From assembly GCA_040905145.1 (NCBI GenBank), contig JBBDSC010000231.1, positions 7,181 to 71,180 of the forward strand: DNA of 64,000 nucleotides, in the 5' to 3' direction. Under the pieces are notes generated by a model, which was given only the letters and a program-made list of their open reading frames with translations, had not been told where the DNA came from and searched no databases. The stretch comes from DATGMS01 sp040905145 (GTDB taxonomy: Bacteria; Bacteroidota; Bacteroidia; Cytophagales; Cyclobacteriaceae). The translations under genes and the position numbers were made by a program. Of the stretch, positions 17,153 through 26,355 are shown in pieces; position 1 is the first letter of the stretch, and the number at the start of each line of letters is the position of its first letter.

Positions 17153-18607
17153 TTAGAGAGGAGCCCTTACATTGATGAAAAAGTTACCTGTTCCCAAGCT
17201 ATTGATGGAATATTCAAAACGAAACACCTGATCATAAAAGGTCACTAAATCCAGCCCAAGCCCATAGCCATAAAGATAAGTATTGGTCAATTGTGCATTT
17301 TCGGGAAGACGGTTTCTGTCGTTCACATGGCCATGATCAAAGTTGGCACTGAGATAAGCACGAATGGGAAAATGTGAAAATTCTTCTATGGGCATGAATG
17401 TTGAAATATCAAAGGCAATATCCATGAATTTATACCGAAGACTACTTTTATGTACAATAGTCTGCTGCCCTTCTATCACATTTACTTCGAAACCTCTAAT
17501 GAAATCAGGATTATAACCTATACCTTGTATTAAAGTGTAGGGTTGTAAAGAGCTTAAATAGGCAGAAGCGGATAAACCGGTGACAAAATGAAATTCATTA
17601 TTTAGGGGAAAATATTTATTGGCCATGAGCGAAATTTCTGTTTCATTTACATCGTCATTGGTAAATAACCCGTAACGGGCCAGTCCAATGTTGAGTAGTT
17701 CCCCGTTGATGGCGTAAGCCACATTGTCCCTTCGGTCATGCTTGAAATTATATCCGGCATAAAAGTACCTCAATTTGTTATCTCCATGAAGGAAGTAGTT
17801 GGGATTTTGGTCAAGTACATCATCATTGATTGAGGTGTAATTGTATCCAAATGAGAGGTAGTGGAAATTATAAAAACTTCCGCGGTAGGTATAGGTTAAG
17901 CTGGAATTCAGGTTTTTACTTAATACATCTTCTTCTTCATTGGTATAAAAGACCTGTTTGTTATTTACTGACCTTATGGCTATGGTTTTATTGGTGAAAT
18001 AGGTGAACTTGGCGGATAGGCCATGTAGCTGTTCTTTGTCTATGTAAGGTTTGATGTAAGTGAGATCAAAGGCTTGGGTAAATCCCCATTGACCTGCAAC
18101 CTTGAGTTTTTCATTTCTCCCGCCCACATTGTTATGGTTTAGTTTGAGACCATAATTGACCCTGGAAAAGTCCCTGCCCTGATTGATCCACCATTCCGAA
18201 AAATTTCTGTCTGCCAGGGAAAATATCACACTGGGGATGACATACCAACGTTCTTTGACAGAAACTAAAAGTTCTACTTGTTCATTCTCTATAAAAAGCG
18301 GCGTTATTGTGACACTGGTGAAAAGCTGAAGATTATGGATTTTAGATTGGTCTCCTTTTATCATTAGGGTAAATTCTTCCCAATCATAAGTGTTGCCTAC
18401 TAAAATGCCCATTTCCCTTACAATTACGTTTTTTCGGGTTTTCTCATTGCCAACAATAAAGATATGGCTGACCGTGACTTTTTCAGGAATATTACCTGTG
18501 CCCGGTAAGGCTTCTTGGGCCCAAATGGAGCTCCTGCTTAAGATGGTAATCAGCAGTGTTAGAAGTAAAAGGTGATTTGTTTTTGGGGTATTGAACTTCA
18601 AAGTCAA
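17153..18607 (-). CDS. POTRA-domain Omp85/BamA-like outer-membrane protein
   Basis: A 484-residue exported protein. A signal peptide (about residues 8-30, ending IWAQ) is followed by a single POTRA domain (about 43-117: VSHIFIVGNEKTRKNVIVREMGI and LFTSVTITP), then a surface-antigen beta-barrel of about 350 residues (YNFKHDRRDNVAYAINGELL). Full BamA has five POTRA domains, so this is a short paralogue rather than the essential assembly factor. It may help insert or secrete outer-membrane proteins, perhaps the two barrels encoded next. The first start codon is TTG at 18607, with a second TTG two codons later; no ATG occurs before the signal peptide. It is divergent from yidD. Confidence 0.85.
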   Translation of the reverse strand: MTLKFNTPKTNHLLLLTLLITILSRSSIWAQEALPGTGNIPEKVTVSHIFIVGNEKTRKNVIVREMGILVGNTYDWEEFTLMIKGDQSKIHNLQLFTSVTITPLFIENEQVELLVSVKERWYVIPSVIFSLADRNFSEWWINQGRDFSRVNYGLKLNHNNVGGRNEKLKVAGQWGFTQAFDLTYIKPYIDKEQLHGLSAKFTYFTNKTIAIRSVNNKQVFYTNEEEDVLSKNLNSSLTYTYRGSFYNFHYLSFGYNYTSINDDVLDQNPNYFLHGDNKLRYFYAGYNFKHDRRDNVAYAINGELLNIGLARYGLFTNDDVNETEISLMANKYFPLNNEFHFVTGLSASAYLSSLQPYTLIQGIGYNPDFIRGFEVNVIEGQQTIVHKSSLRYKFMDIAFDISTFMPIEEFSHFPIRAYLSANFDHGHVNDRNRLPENAQLTNTYLYGYGLGLDLVTFYDQVFRFEYSINSLGTGNFFINVRAPL

Positions 18608-18679
18608 TCAATTGTTTATTGTTGTATATTTACAAACTCTGTTGGACTGGTATTTATTACCTATACAAATACTTAAATT

Positions 18680-18901
18680 TTGAAATCCATTGTTAGAAAA
18701 GTAGCTGTATTTCCTGTATTGCTTTATCAGTATTTGATATCGCCTTTATTACCTAATTCCTGTAGGTTCAGTCCTACTTGTAGCCAATACATGAAAGAAG
18801 CGATATTAAAACATGGGTTATTTAAGGGCGGATGGCTGGGCACTAGAAGGATTTTAAAATGCCACCCTTGGGGAGGTCATGGTCATGACCCTGTCCCCTG
18901 A
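18680..18901 (+). CDS. yidD: Membrane protein insertion efficiency factor YidD
   Basis: A 73-residue YidD protein with the family signature LYQYLISPLLP then CRFSPTCSQYMKEAI and GGWLGTRRILKCHPWGGHGHDPVP. It is amphipathic, sits at the inner membrane and helps YidC insert proteins. The start is TTG at 18680; no in-frame ATG is available at the right place. The last 19 bp overlap the end of lgt on the opposite strand. The gene is complete despite its small size. Confidence 0.95.
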   Translation: MKSIVRKVAVFPVLLYQYLISPLLPNSCRFSPTCSQYMKEAILKHGLFKGGWLGTRRILKCHPWGGHGHDPVP

Positions 18902-20001
18902 ATGTTTTTAGGTTTTATTCCATTTTTTAAGGCATAAATTATCAAAGCTATTCCCGCGATCACCAAAGGAATACTTAAACTCTGTCCCATATTGAAAGTC
19001 AGATTTTCTTCAAAATCCACTTGGTTCTCTTTGAAGAACTCCCAATAAAACCGCATGCCAAAAACTGAAACAAGAAATATGCCCAAGTACAGTCCATCTG
19101 GTAATTGTTCTTTGTATTTTGTCCATCCTGCCCACAGAAAAAGGAAAATAAAAAAGTAAGAAAGGGATTCATATATTTGTGTAGGATGTTTAGTGATGCC
19201 GAACGTTCTGACGGTGGCAACGTAAAAATCTCCTTTATCTGTTAGGGTATAATCGAGTGGCGTATCAGGATCTTCTGCCAAATATTTTTGAGAACTCCGA
19301 AATTGGGTTAGTACATATTTGACATCGGTTTCCAGGGCAGTCCTGAGGTCATTTTCTTCATATCCACCTTTGGCAATTTCAATATCAAAGTTTACGGGCA
19401 CTCTACCATTGCCTGTCAACTCCTCTTTTCTATCGACTGGTTGGTAAGCTTCTATACTTTCTATTGGTAATTTTAAAGTGCTCATGATTTCTTCCGCATC
19501 TCTGGCAAAAACAAACCCACTATCGGTTCCTGTGGGCTTTCCGCCAATCTCAGAGTTCATCAGGTTGCCAAATCTTATTAAAGCACCGACCATGGCCACT
19601 ACGATTACGATTCTGTCCACTACCCAAAGGTAATTCTGAGTGGGCACTTTCCTTACATAGAGCCATAAGGCAAACAAGATGGCAATGGCAGCACCATGAC
19701 TGGCCAGGCCGCCTTCCCAAACCTTCAGGATATCAATGGGATTGCTAAGATACCTTTCTGGCTCGTAAAATAAAACGTGTCCTAATCTGGCTCCCAGGAT
19801 GGTGGAGATGACCATGTATATGGTCAGTTTATCGACCAGTCTTTCATCGTGACCTTCTTTCTTGAAAATATAGAACATGATCTGTTGGGCGATAATAAAT
19901 CCAAGGGCGAAAAATAAACTGTACCATCTTAATCTTTCAAAACCTGGAAAAACCGCTGGATTGGGACTCCAGACCACATAATCTAAAATACTAATGATCA
20001 T
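18883..20001 (-). CDS. lgt: Prolipoprotein diacylglyceryl transferase
   Basis: A 372-residue Lgt, the inner-membrane enzyme that transfers diacylglyceryl from phosphatidylglycerol to the lipobox cysteine of prolipoproteins. Family features: RWYSLFFALGF (first helix), GGLASHGAA with H102, LIRFGNLMNSEIGG with R143 and N146, and HPTQIYESL. It is about 80-100 residues longer than typical Lgt because of a charged soluble insertion at roughly 169-267, between the signature loop and HPTQIYE, likely periplasmic. ATG at 20001, 27 bp after the nadE stop, so it may share that transcript. Its 3' end overlaps yidD. Confidence 0.94.
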   Translation of the reverse strand: MIISILDYVVWSPNPAVFPGFERLRWYSLFFALGFIIAQQIMFYIFKKEGHDERLVDKLTIYMVISTILGARLGHVLFYEPERYLSNPIDILKVWEGGLASHGAAIAILFALWLYVRKVPTQNYLWVVDRIVIVVAMVGALIRFGNLMNSEIGGKPTGTDSGFVFARDAEEIMSTLKLPIESIEAYQPVDRKEELTGNGRVPVNFDIEIAKGGYEENDLRTALETDVKYVLTQFRSSQKYLAEDPDTPLDYTLTDKGDFYVATVRTFGITKHPTQIYESLSYFFIFLFLWAGWTKYKEQLPDGLYLGIFLVSVFGMRFYWEFFKENQVDFEENLTFNMGQSLSIPLVIAGIALIIYALKNGIKPKNIQGTGS

Positions 20002-20028
20002 TTTTTTTGTTTTTTTGCTAAGATAGGG

Positions 20029-21897
20029 TTATTCTTCTTCCATTGTTTCCAATTCTTTCAATTCTTCCCCATAGCCCCCAGAGAGAATGGGAAACCTATA
20101 CCAGGTTTTCGGATCCACATTAAACTCATCCAAGTGAAAGGAAGGAGCAATTCTCTCCCTTTTCCATTGATTTCTGGACCAGAGCTGGAAGAATTTCCTA
20201 ATGTATCCTTTTAGTTGCTTGGGATCAAGATTCAGTTCCTCCTTTAGGATAAGATAAATATCCACTGGGGATCTTTTGTCCCGGATAGCCAACCTTTCTA
20301 TTTCTACAATCACCGCATATGGCATCAAGTCATCTTCATCAGTCTGATGCTTTTCCAAAGGACGTAATTCCGCAGTGGGAGTCAAGGCATTCACATGGCT
20401 CAGTCCCTCATAGCCCAGGCTGGTTTCGGCCCATTTAAGCCATTCTAACAGAAAAAACTTATCTACTGCAGCAATGGGGGAGAGGCTTCCACTCGTGTCC
20501 CCATCCATGGTAGCATACCCAACATCCCCTTCGCTTCTGTTGGAGGGTGTAAGCAGAAGGGCTTTTTTGATATTCGCCAACATCCAGATAATGGGGGACC
20601 TGGTCCTGGCTTGTATATTTTGTAGTGCTATGTCATCCTGCTCCCAAGTAAGTTTTCTTCCCAGTGCCGTCTCAATTTTTTTGGTATAAGAGGCTACTTC
20701 TTCAGAGATTTCCCAATTGTAAAAAGTGGCACCTATGCTTTTGGCAAGGAATTTTGCACTTTCCAAAGTGTCTTTGGAAGAGTTTTTTGAACCTTGGTAG
20801 GCCGTAGTAAGTAATTCTCCGGTGATTTCTCTAACAGGGTCCGCGGTGACAGGCTTATAAGGGGAATTTATCTTTTCCAAAAAAGCAGAAGCTCCTAATT
20901 CTGCAATGCCTCTTTTTACCATTTCTGCCACCAGCACAGCAATGGATGAAGAATCTGCTCCGCCACTTAAGGACAATACAAAGCCTTTGGTTTTACTTTT
21001 TCTCAGGTAATCAAAAAGAGCCAGACTTGAAGCTTTAGTAAATTCTTCATTCTTGGAATGAAGAGACTCCACTTCCTTTGTTTTCTTGTTTTTGCTTTCG
21101 GATCTATTATCAAAGGTAAAGGTGAGCAATTGGAAATCCTGGAAGGATAACAAGGGGTTTTTAACCAGTAGTTTTCCTTCAGCTGCCAAGAGAATTTCCC
21201 CGTCAAAGATCATCCTTCCAGATTCATTGCCCAGCAAATTGACATAAAAATAAGTAGCATGCAGGCTTTTGGAACTCTCCTTTACCAATTCTTCACGAAG
21301 AAGGCTTTTTCCCATTGCAAAGTGACTGGCGCTGGGGTTGAAAATAAGATCAACTGACCGGTCCTTTAGCCGATATCCCGGCCTTTGCTCGCCTCTCCAG
21401 GCATCCTCACAGATTTCAAACCCATATTTGATGCCGTTTTTTTCATAGATAATGTCCCCGAAGGGAATTTCCTCCCCGAAAAAATCTATGACAGTGGTTT
21501 TCCCGGCCTCCCAGGCAGTGAACCACCGATATTCGTAATGGACCCCATCCGTCGCCAAGCTTTGCTTGGCAACAAATGACTGTAGCTTTCCATCCTCAAT
21601 GATGGCCATGCAGTTATACACTTTACCTTTTATCTTAGCTGGGGTACCTATGCAAAGGGTAATATCAGTTGATAGTAAAATGGCTTGCTTTATGTAGCTC
21701 AATGCCTTCTTGAGGTACCAATTATTTAAAAAAAGATCTTCGCTGCCATAACCTGTTATGCTTAATTCAGGAAAGCATAAAAGATCCACACCCTGCTTTT
21801 TAGCTTCTTCAATGGATCTTTTGATGTGTTGGAAATTTCCTTCCCAATCCAAGGGGGTTTGGTTGACAGTGGCGCCACCAATTTTTAAGACAGACAT
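20029..21897 (-). CDS. nadE: Glutamine-dependent NAD+ synthetase
   Basis: A 622-residue two-domain enzyme that makes NAD+ from deamido-NAD+, ATP and glutamine-derived ammonia. The N-terminal nitrilase-type glutaminase has its triad E44 (CFPELSITGYG), K111 (FVAKQS) and C163 (FEICEDAWRG). The C-terminal ATP-pyrophosphatase domain has the P-loop SGGADSSS at 311-318 and the GTSNRSE-like stretch TPSNRSEGDVGYATMDGD. The length is typical of the long form. ATG at 21897, 43 bp after the rnc stop; lgt follows by 27 bp, so acpP-fabF-rnc-nadE-lgt could be one transcript. Confidence 0.96.
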   Translation of the reverse strand: MSVLKIGGATVNQTPLDWEGNFQHIKRSIEEAKKQGVDLLCFPELSITGYGSEDLFLNNWYLKKALSYIKQAILLSTDITLCIGTPAKIKGKVYNCMAIIEDGKLQSFVAKQSLATDGVHYEYRWFTAWEAGKTTVIDFFGEEIPFGDIIYEKNGIKYGFEICEDAWRGEQRPGYRLKDRSVDLIFNPSASHFAMGKSLLREELVKESSKSLHATYFYVNLLGNESGRMIFDGEILLAAEGKLLVKNPLLSFQDFQLLTFTFDNRSESKNKKTKEVESLHSKNEEFTKASSLALFDYLRKSKTKGFVLSLSGGADSSSIAVLVAEMVKRGIAELGASAFLEKINSPYKPVTADPVREITGELLTTAYQGSKNSSKDTLESAKFLAKSIGATFYNWEISEEVASYTKKIETALGRKLTWEQDDIALQNIQARTRSPIIWMLANIKKALLLTPSNRSEGDVGYATMDGDTSGSLSPIAAVDKFFLLEWLKWAETSLGYEGLSHVNALTPTAELRPLEKHQTDEDDLMPYAVIVEIERLAIRDKRSPVDIYLILKEELNLDPKQLKGYIRKFFQLWSRNQWKRERIAPSFHLDEFNVDPKTWYRFPILSGGYGEELKELETMEEE

Positions 21898-21940
21898 ACA
21901 TTTGGAATTTCAATCGGGAAGCAATTAATAAAGGAATTGT

Positions 21941-22684
21941 TTAGAAAGCTAAATTCAATTTTTCACAGGCATTTTTGGCGGCTTCTTGTTCTGCTTTCTT
22001 TTTAGTGGCGCCCTTGCCTTCTGTACATACTTCCCCATCAATATTCAGTTCAACCACAAATTCCTTGAAACGCTGGCTTTTGGATGCCGATTTGAGAATA
22101 AAGTCAATTGCATGGTTGTCTTTCTGGGCCCATTCGATGACTTTACTCTTAAAGTTAATGGTAGTATTGATGATATCGTCCAAATCAAAATAAGGAACAA
22201 TGATCCTGTTATAGACAAATTTTTTGCAGAAATAATAACCCCTATCCAAATAAACAGCACCTACCAGAGCTTCCAGAGTATCCCCATAAATTGATTTGTA
22301 CGAATAAAACCCTTTGTACGAGAGTTCGGATTCCACGATTTTGGCCAACCCTATTTTCAATCCTACCTGGTTTAAAGCCTCCCTATTTACAATCCTCGAT
22401 CTGGTTTCGGTCAGGAAGCCCTCATCACGATAGGGGAATTTTTGGAATAAATGTTCAGCTACAATGGTTCCCAGTACAGCATCCCCAAGAAATTCCAAGC
22501 GCTCGTTGGATATTTTAATCCCACTTTTTGTTTCTTCGGCAGTGGAAGAATGCTTGAAGGCCAGCTTATACAATGATAAATTTAAAGGCTTACTGCCCAC
22601 TATCAATTTGATAGAAGCAGCAAGCCTTTTATCTTTTTTACTATAAATTAGCTTCTGTAATCCGAGTAAACGTATGATTTTCAA
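21941..22684 (-). CDS. rnc: Ribonuclease III
   Basis: A 247-residue RNase III, which cuts double-stranded RNA in rRNA and mRNA processing. The catalytic domain has the signature NERLEFLGDAVLG (E61-E64, D68) and the second acidic motif YGDTLEALVGAVYLDRG (D135, E138). The double-stranded RNA-binding domain fills about residues 175-245 (KGATKKKAEQEAAKNACEKL). The start is TTG at 22684, two bases after the fabF stop; no ATG lies before the conserved N-terminal helix, and the tight spacing suggests coupled translation. The acpP-fabF-rnc order is conserved widely in bacteria. Confidence 0.95.
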   Translation of the reverse strand: MKIIRLLGLQKLIYSKKDKRLAASIKLIVGSKPLNLSLYKLAFKHSSTAEETKSGIKISNERLEFLGDAVLGTIVAEHLFQKFPYRDEGFLTETRSRIVNREALNQVGLKIGLAKIVESELSYKGFYSYKSIYGDTLEALVGAVYLDRGYYFCKKFVYNRIIVPYFDLDDIINTTINFKSKVIEWAQKDNHAIDFILKSASKSQRFKEFVVELNIDGEVCTEGKGATKKKAEQEAAKNACEKLNLAF

Positions 22685-22686
22685 AT

Positions 22687-23940
22687 TTACTCCTTTAGTT
22701 TTTTGAAAATGACAGAACAGTTATGCCCTCCAAATCCAAAAGTATTACTTAAAGCCGCCCTTACTTCTCTTTTTTGAGCCTTATTGAAAGTCAAATTAAG
22801 TTTGTTGTCCAACCCTTCATCATCCGTAAAATGGTTGATGGTTGGGGGTACAAGATCGTGTTGAATGGAAAGAATAACCGCTATGGCTTCTATTGCTCCT
22901 GCAGCACCAAGTAAATGGCCCGTCATCGATTTTGTACTGTTTATGTTCAATTCATAGGCATGTTCACCAAACACCCGCTGTATTGCTTTAATTTCACTCA
23001 CATCACCAAGGGGGGTAGATGTACCATGCACATTGATATAATCAATATCTTCTGGCTTCATTCCAGCATCTTCAAGTGCAAATTTCATCACATTGCTAGC
23101 ACCTCTTCCTTCCGGATGTGGGGCAGTGATGTGATAGGCATCAGCGGTCATGCCACTGCCTACCAATTCCGCGTAAATTTTGGCTCCACGGTCTTTGGCG
23201 TGTTCATACTCTTCCAGGATGACAGCACCCGCCCCTTCGCCTAAGACAAAACCATCACGGTCTTTGTCAAAAGGTCTGGAAGCAGTTGTAGGGGAATCAT
23301 TTCTTTGGGACAAGGCCTTCATGGCATTGAATCCACCTATCCCCGCTTCAGTCACTGCTGCTTCCGAACCGCCTGTGATAAAGATATTGGCTTTTCCTAA
23401 CCTAATGTAGTTATAAGCATCAATCAGGGCATTGGTAGCAGAGGCGCATGCAGAAACGGTGGCGAAGTTAGGACCTTGAAACCCGTACTTTATAGAAATA
23501 AAACCTGCTCCAATATCAGCGATCATCTTGGGGATAAAGAATGGATTGAACCTGGGTGTTCCATCTCCCCCGGCGAAATCAACAACCTCATCCTGAAAGG
23601 TCTTCAAACCCCCAATTCCCGATCCCCAGATTACCCCCGCCTTTGCCAAATCTATTTTTTCCGGATCCAATCCCGAATCAATCATGGCTTCTTCCGCAGC
23701 AATCATTGCATATTGTGCGTACGGATCCATTTTTCTGGCTTCCTTCTTGTCAATCAGCTGGTAGATGTCCAGATTTTTGATTTCGCAGGCAAATTGCGTT
23801 TTGAATTTTGATGCATCAAACCTAGTAATAGGTGCAGCACCACTCACACCAGTAGCTAATCCCTCCCAGTATTCTTGGACGTTATTACCAATTGGTGTAA
23901 GGGCACCTAAACCTGTTACTACAACTCTTCTTAAATCCAT
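22687..23940 (-). CDS. fabF: Beta-ketoacyl-ACP synthase II
   Basis: A 417-residue KAS II that extends acyl-ACP with malonyl-ACP in fatty acid synthesis. The Cys-His-His active site is complete: C165 (VSACASATN), H305 (NVHGTSTPLGD) and H342 (MTGHLLGAAG). It begins RRVVVTGLGALTPIG, the standard start. ATG at 23940, 22 bp after the acpP stop; rnc follows directly. Cytoplasmic. Confidence 0.97.
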   Translation of the reverse strand: MDLRRVVVTGLGALTPIGNNVQEYWEGLATGVSGAAPITRFDASKFKTQFACEIKNLDIYQLIDKKEARKMDPYAQYAMIAAEEAMIDSGLDPEKIDLAKAGVIWGSGIGGLKTFQDEVVDFAGGDGTPRFNPFFIPKMIADIGAGFISIKYGFQGPNFATVSACASATNALIDAYNYIRLGKANIFITGGSEAAVTEAGIGGFNAMKALSQRNDSPTTASRPFDKDRDGFVLGEGAGAVILEEYEHAKDRGAKIYAELVGSGMTADAYHITAPHPEGRGASNVMKFALEDAGMKPEDIDYINVHGTSTPLGDVSEIKAIQRVFGEHAYELNINSTKSMTGHLLGAAGAIEAIAVILSIQHDLVPPTINHFTDDEGLDNKLNLTFNKAQKREVRAALSNTFGFGGHNCSVIFKKLKE

Positions 23941-23962
23941 GTAGGAATTTTAAGTGGATTAA

Positions 23963-24199
23963 TTATTTCACGTTAGCTTCAAGATAGCTTACCGCCTGAC
24001 CTACTGTCCCAATTTGTTCAGCTTGGTCATCCGGAATTGAAATATTGAATTCTTTTTCGAATTCCATAATGAGCTCTACCGTATCAAGAGAGTCAGCACC
24101 TAGGTCATTAGTGAAGCTTGCCTCAGGGGTTACTTCAGATTCTTCCACGCCTAACTTATCAACGATAATGGCTTTTACTTTTTGTGCAATTTCAGACAT
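23963..24199 (-). CDS. acpP: Acyl carrier protein
   Basis: A 78-residue acyl carrier protein with the phosphopantetheine attachment serine at S37 in GADSLDTVELIM. It is strongly acidic and of usual length. It carries acyl intermediates as a thioester for the FabF encoded 22 bp downstream. ATG at 24199. It is the first gene of the acpP-fabF-rnc group and is divergent from the IPExxxVDY gene, with a 148 bp shared regulatory gap. Confidence 0.98.
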   Translation of the reverse strand: MSEIAQKVKAIIVDKLGVEESEVTPEASFTNDLGADSLDTVELIMEFEKEFNISIPDDQAEQIGTVGQAVSYLEANVK

Positions 24200-24319
24200 T
24201 TTGTGATCAGTTTAGTTTAAACACTCCGCAAAGAAATATATTTAAAACCTTAATGTCAAAAAAAAACAGAAACTAAATTAAGATATTGTTTCCAAACATA
24301 GAAGTTGGTATAATATTTT

Positions 24320-24327
24320 TAACTTTG
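24320..24327 (+). promoter_or_regulatory. Candidate -7 element for the IPExxxVDY-pyk unit
   Basis: TAACTTTG matches TAnnTTTG and ends 20 bases before the ATG at 24348. No TTTG is found at the standard distance upstream, so the promoter is half supported. Confidence 0.4.
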
Positions 24328-24347
24328 TTTTTTTAAAATTCTTCCTA

Positions 24348-24776
24348 ATGAAGAGAAGCAAACTCCAGGTAACCCATCAGTATGAATTTGATCTTTTAGG
24401 TCTTGTAGCATCTGTAAAGGACTATAAGATGGCTTGGGTGATCAATAATTCCCTAGGAATAAAGCTGATAAAAGCCAATGATTTCAAGATGGAGTTTCTC
24501 AACCAACCGGACTTAATAATCTCCCAATTTATATTAAAAAAAGAGCATGGTTATATTCAGCTGTTAAGGAATCGGTCCTATTCCAATCTAGGCCTGGTAA
24601 GATATCTTATACCGGAATTAAAAATCATGGATTACTTTCTGCTCTTGCAGGATTATACCTTCCAAATGGATATTAATTCCTATATTGAGGATCTTTCAGC
24701 CAACAGGTTTATCCAAAATGTGGTAAAACTTGATATTTCCAAATTAAAATCGAAAGAAAACCTATTAACCTATTAA
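24348..24776 (+). CDS. IPExxxVDY family protein
   Basis: A 142-residue protein of the Bacteroidota IPExxxVDY family, named for the motif seen here as IPELKIMDY (residues 88-96, Met in place of Val). The function is unknown. It is predicted soluble, with no signal peptide. ATG at 24348. The gene precedes pyk by only 14 bp and is certainly co-transcribed with it, an arrangement I recall as common in the phylum, so a role tied to central metabolism or to control of pyruvate kinase is possible but unproven. Confidence 0.9.
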   Translation: MKRSKLQVTHQYEFDLLGLVASVKDYKMAWVINNSLGIKLIKANDFKMEFLNQPDLIISQFILKKEHGYIQLLRNRSYSNLGLVRYLIPELKIMDYFLLLQDYTFQMDINSYIEDLSANRFIQNVVKLDISKLKSKENLLTY

Positions 24777-24790
24777 AACTTTAGAAAACA

Positions 24791-26221
24791 ATGAGAGTAC
24801 CTATCTTTAATAAAACAAAGATTTTGGCTACTGTTGGGCCTGCATGTAATGACGAGAAAATCCTCACAGAATTGGTAATGTCCGGTGTTGATATTTTCAG
24901 GCTTAATTTTTCCCATGGAAACCATGAGGGGCATGCTGAGGTCATCAGGCTTATCCGTAAAATAAACGAAGATAATAAACTGAACATCGGCATTCTTCAA
25001 GACCTTCAGGGCCCTAAAATAAGGGTTGGGGAAGTGGAAAATAATGGGGTACTTATCAAATCTGGTGATAAAATAGCCATTACCAATGATCCTGTAATCG
25101 GGAATGCCACCTTGGTGAGCACTGTATATCAAAATTTGCCGCAAGATGTGGTGGAAGGTGACCGCATTCTTATCGATGATGGAAATCTGGAGCTGATCGT
25201 TATAAGCATCGAAGGTAATAACGTGAATTGTACGGTGATCCACGGAGGGATTTTGAAATCCAGAAAAGGGATTAATCTTCCTAACACAAAAATAAGCGCA
25301 CCCTCCCTAACAGAAAAGGATTTGGTTGATCTGCAATTTGGACTGGCCAATGAAGTAGACTGGATAGCCTTGTCTTTTGTCAGGTCTGCGGAAGATATTT
25401 TGCAACTTAGGGAACGTATTCATAAAGCGGGAAAAGATTGCAAAATTGTCGCCAAAATAGAAAAACCCGAAGCACTGGATAATATAGATGAAATTATTGA
25501 TGCTACGGACGCTTTGATGGTAGCAAGGGGTGATTTGGGAGTAGAGGTGGCGATGGAGATGGTTCCCCTTTGGCAGAAAAGAATGGTCGAGAAATGTAAG
25601 GTGGCCTGCAAGCCCGTCATCATTGCCACTCAAATGATGGAAAGCATGATCATCAATCCACGACCCACCCGTGCTGAAGCCAACGATGTGGCCAATGCTG
25701 TCCTGGATGGGGCAGATGCGGTGATGCTCTCTGCCGAAACAGCTTCTGGTAAATATCCAGTGGGTGCGGTAAAGGCGATGAACAGTGTCATAGAATATAT
25801 CGAACAGAACGCTGAAATCTATCATAATCTTTACAAAATACCGGAGGACGATGATAATTATTTAAGTAACAACCTATTGCTCATGGCCTCCAGACTTTCC
25901 AGGAACGTAAGAGCCAAAGCAATTGTAGGGATTACTACCTCAGGGTTTACGGCTTTTAGGGTGTCATCCCATAGGCCATTGGCCAATATCTTTGTATTTA
26001 CCAGGAACAGGTCACTGATCACTCAATTGAGTTTAGTATGGGGGGTCAGGGCATATCATTATGATAAGTCTACTTCTACTGACGATACTTTTACGGATAT
26101 TCAGAATAAATTGAAAGAAGAAAGGTTTGTAGTGGAAGGGGATATTGTCATTAACACAGCGAGTATGCCCCTAAAAGCAAAAGGAAAGACCAATATGCTG
26201 AAGATACATATTGTGGAGTAG
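24791..26221 (+). CDS. pyk: Pyruvate kinase
   Basis: A 476-residue pyruvate kinase, catalysing the last step of glycolysis (phosphoenolpyruvate plus ADP to pyruvate plus ATP). Visible motifs: KTKILATVGPACN at the N-terminus, FRLNFSHGNHEGH, the substrate/metal-binding stretch KIEKPEALDNIDEII, MVARGDLGVEV and ATQMMESMI with PTRAEANDVANAVLDGADAVMLSAETASGKYP. The C-terminal domain (about 350-476) is of usual size for the unregulated-length bacterial form. ATG at 24791, 14 bp after the IPExxxVDY stop. A strong hairpin with T-run ends the unit at 26356-26409. Confidence 0.97.
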   Translation: MRVPIFNKTKILATVGPACNDEKILTELVMSGVDIFRLNFSHGNHEGHAEVIRLIRKINEDNKLNIGILQDLQGPKIRVGEVENNGVLIKSGDKIAITNDPVIGNATLVSTVYQNLPQDVVEGDRILIDDGNLELIVISIEGNNVNCTVIHGGILKSRKGINLPNTKISAPSLTEKDLVDLQFGLANEVDWIALSFVRSAEDILQLRERIHKAGKDCKIVAKIEKPEALDNIDEIIDATDALMVARGDLGVEVAMEMVPLWQKRMVEKCKVACKPVIIATQMMESMIINPRPTRAEANDVANAVLDGADAVMLSAETASGKYPVGAVKAMNSVIEYIEQNAEIYHNLYKIPEDDDNYLSNNLLLMASRLSRNVRAKAIVGITTSGFTAFRVSSHRPLANIFVFTRNRSLITQLSLVWGVRAYHYDKSTSTDDTFTDIQNKLKEERFVVEGDIVINTASMPLKAKGKTNMLKIHIVE

Positions 26222-26320
26222 GTTTGGTATGGAGTATTATATAGTATGTGGTATATGGTATATATAGTATACCGTGGTATTGAAAGGAGGTACTAAATAC
26301 TAAAATACTCCAATCTAAGA
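26222..26320. repeat. Degenerate GGTAT/AGTAT word repeat
   Basis: The stretch after pyk consists of imperfect repeats of short words such as GGTATGGAGTAT, GGTATATGGTATAT and, inverted, ACTAAATACTAAAATACTCC. No reading frame or regular spacer is present. Related words occur in the intergenic regions near 32717-32730 and 55478-55491. Confidence 0.55.
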
Positions 26321-26355
26321 ACCCAGGAGCAATAAATGAACTTGTTGTGGTCAAT

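Noticed and set aside
26222..26320. Possible CRISPR or tandem array
   Set aside because: The words are irregular, 6-14 bases long and without spacers of constant length, and no cas gene is near.
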